From Candidatus Bacteroides merdigallinarum (lineage in GTDB: Bacteria; Bacteroidota; Bacteroidia; Bacteroidales; Bacteroidaceae): a DNA stretch of 42,071 bases. Position numbers and translations under genes: made by a program. Where the stretch lies: NCBI GenBank assembly GCA_019116285.1, contig DXBX01000051.1, forward strand, positions 1-42,071, given 5' to 3'. Below are positions 42,028-42,071 of the stretch, piece by piece. The notes under the pieces were generated by a model. The model was not told where the DNA came from. It made no database searches and saw only the letters and a program-made list of their open reading frames with translations. Position 1 is the stretch's first letter. Each line of letters starts with the position of its first letter.

Positions 42028-42071
42028 ATACTTCTTTCTTAGACTTTCTCCCGATAAAGTAAATTTAATGG

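Overview
The window looks like the chromosome of a Bacteroidales bacterium, probably Bacteroidaceae-like. The evidence is a SusC/SusD polysaccharide utilisation locus with a hybrid two-component regulator, repeated TAnnTTTG -7 promoter boxes, weak Shine-Dalgarno sequences, and core genes (ferritin, ThrA, an ApgM-type putative homoserine kinase, RadA) typical of that order. Most of the window is GC-rich for the group; 33.5-42.1 kb is clearly more AT-rich. I cannot name the species.

Layout. 1-129: 5' end of a group II intron (minus strand), cut by the window edge and lying directly behind the ferritin terminator. 192-1634: ferritin and an MscS channel (minus). 1661-1780: a 24-bp GC-rich tandem repeat. 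1786-7102: threonine operon (minus) of thrL-like leader peptide, attenuator, thrA, apgM-like kinase and thrC. 7250-8620: radA (plus). 8721-8909: two tRNA-Val genes (minus). 9277-10074: a secreted GH16 enzyme (plus). 10085-25292: a fructan locus on the minus strand, transcribed susC, susD, surface glycan-binding lipoprotein, surface GH32, periplasmic GH32, sugar importer, fructokinase, then the fructose-sensor hybrid two-component protein. The order matches the B. thetaiotaomicron levan locus (BT1754-BT1763). 25836-26078: an antitoxin-like small protein without a toxin. 26189-27373: an exported C1-family peptidase. 27530-33521: a six-gene drug-efflux-type operon (TolC, HlyD, two ABC ATPases, two ABC-2 permeases).

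33749-41944 is a complete type V-A CRISPR-Cas locus: an XRE/ImmA-IrrE-type HTH-metallopeptidase, cas12a, cas4, cas1, cas2, a leader, and an array of 22 identical 36-bp repeats with 22 spacers of 27-30 bp plus a truncated last repeat. Cas12a keeps its RuvC residues (D864, E951, D1210) and pre-crRNA processing residues (H791, K800, K817), so the locus looks functional. The strongest candidate for new biology is the HTH-peptidase as first gene of the cas operon. Its promoter sits inside nested perfect inverted repeats that look like operators, suggesting a protease-controlled, inducible Cas12a operon.

Other observations: an apparent class C group II intron behind a terminator; a threonine leader peptide with attenuator; two different palindromic elements inserted at the same conserved 33-bp intergenic sequence; several families of tandem palindromes; and operator-like palindromes over the efflux, susC and HTCS promoters. 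All calls come from reading the sequence; no database search was run.
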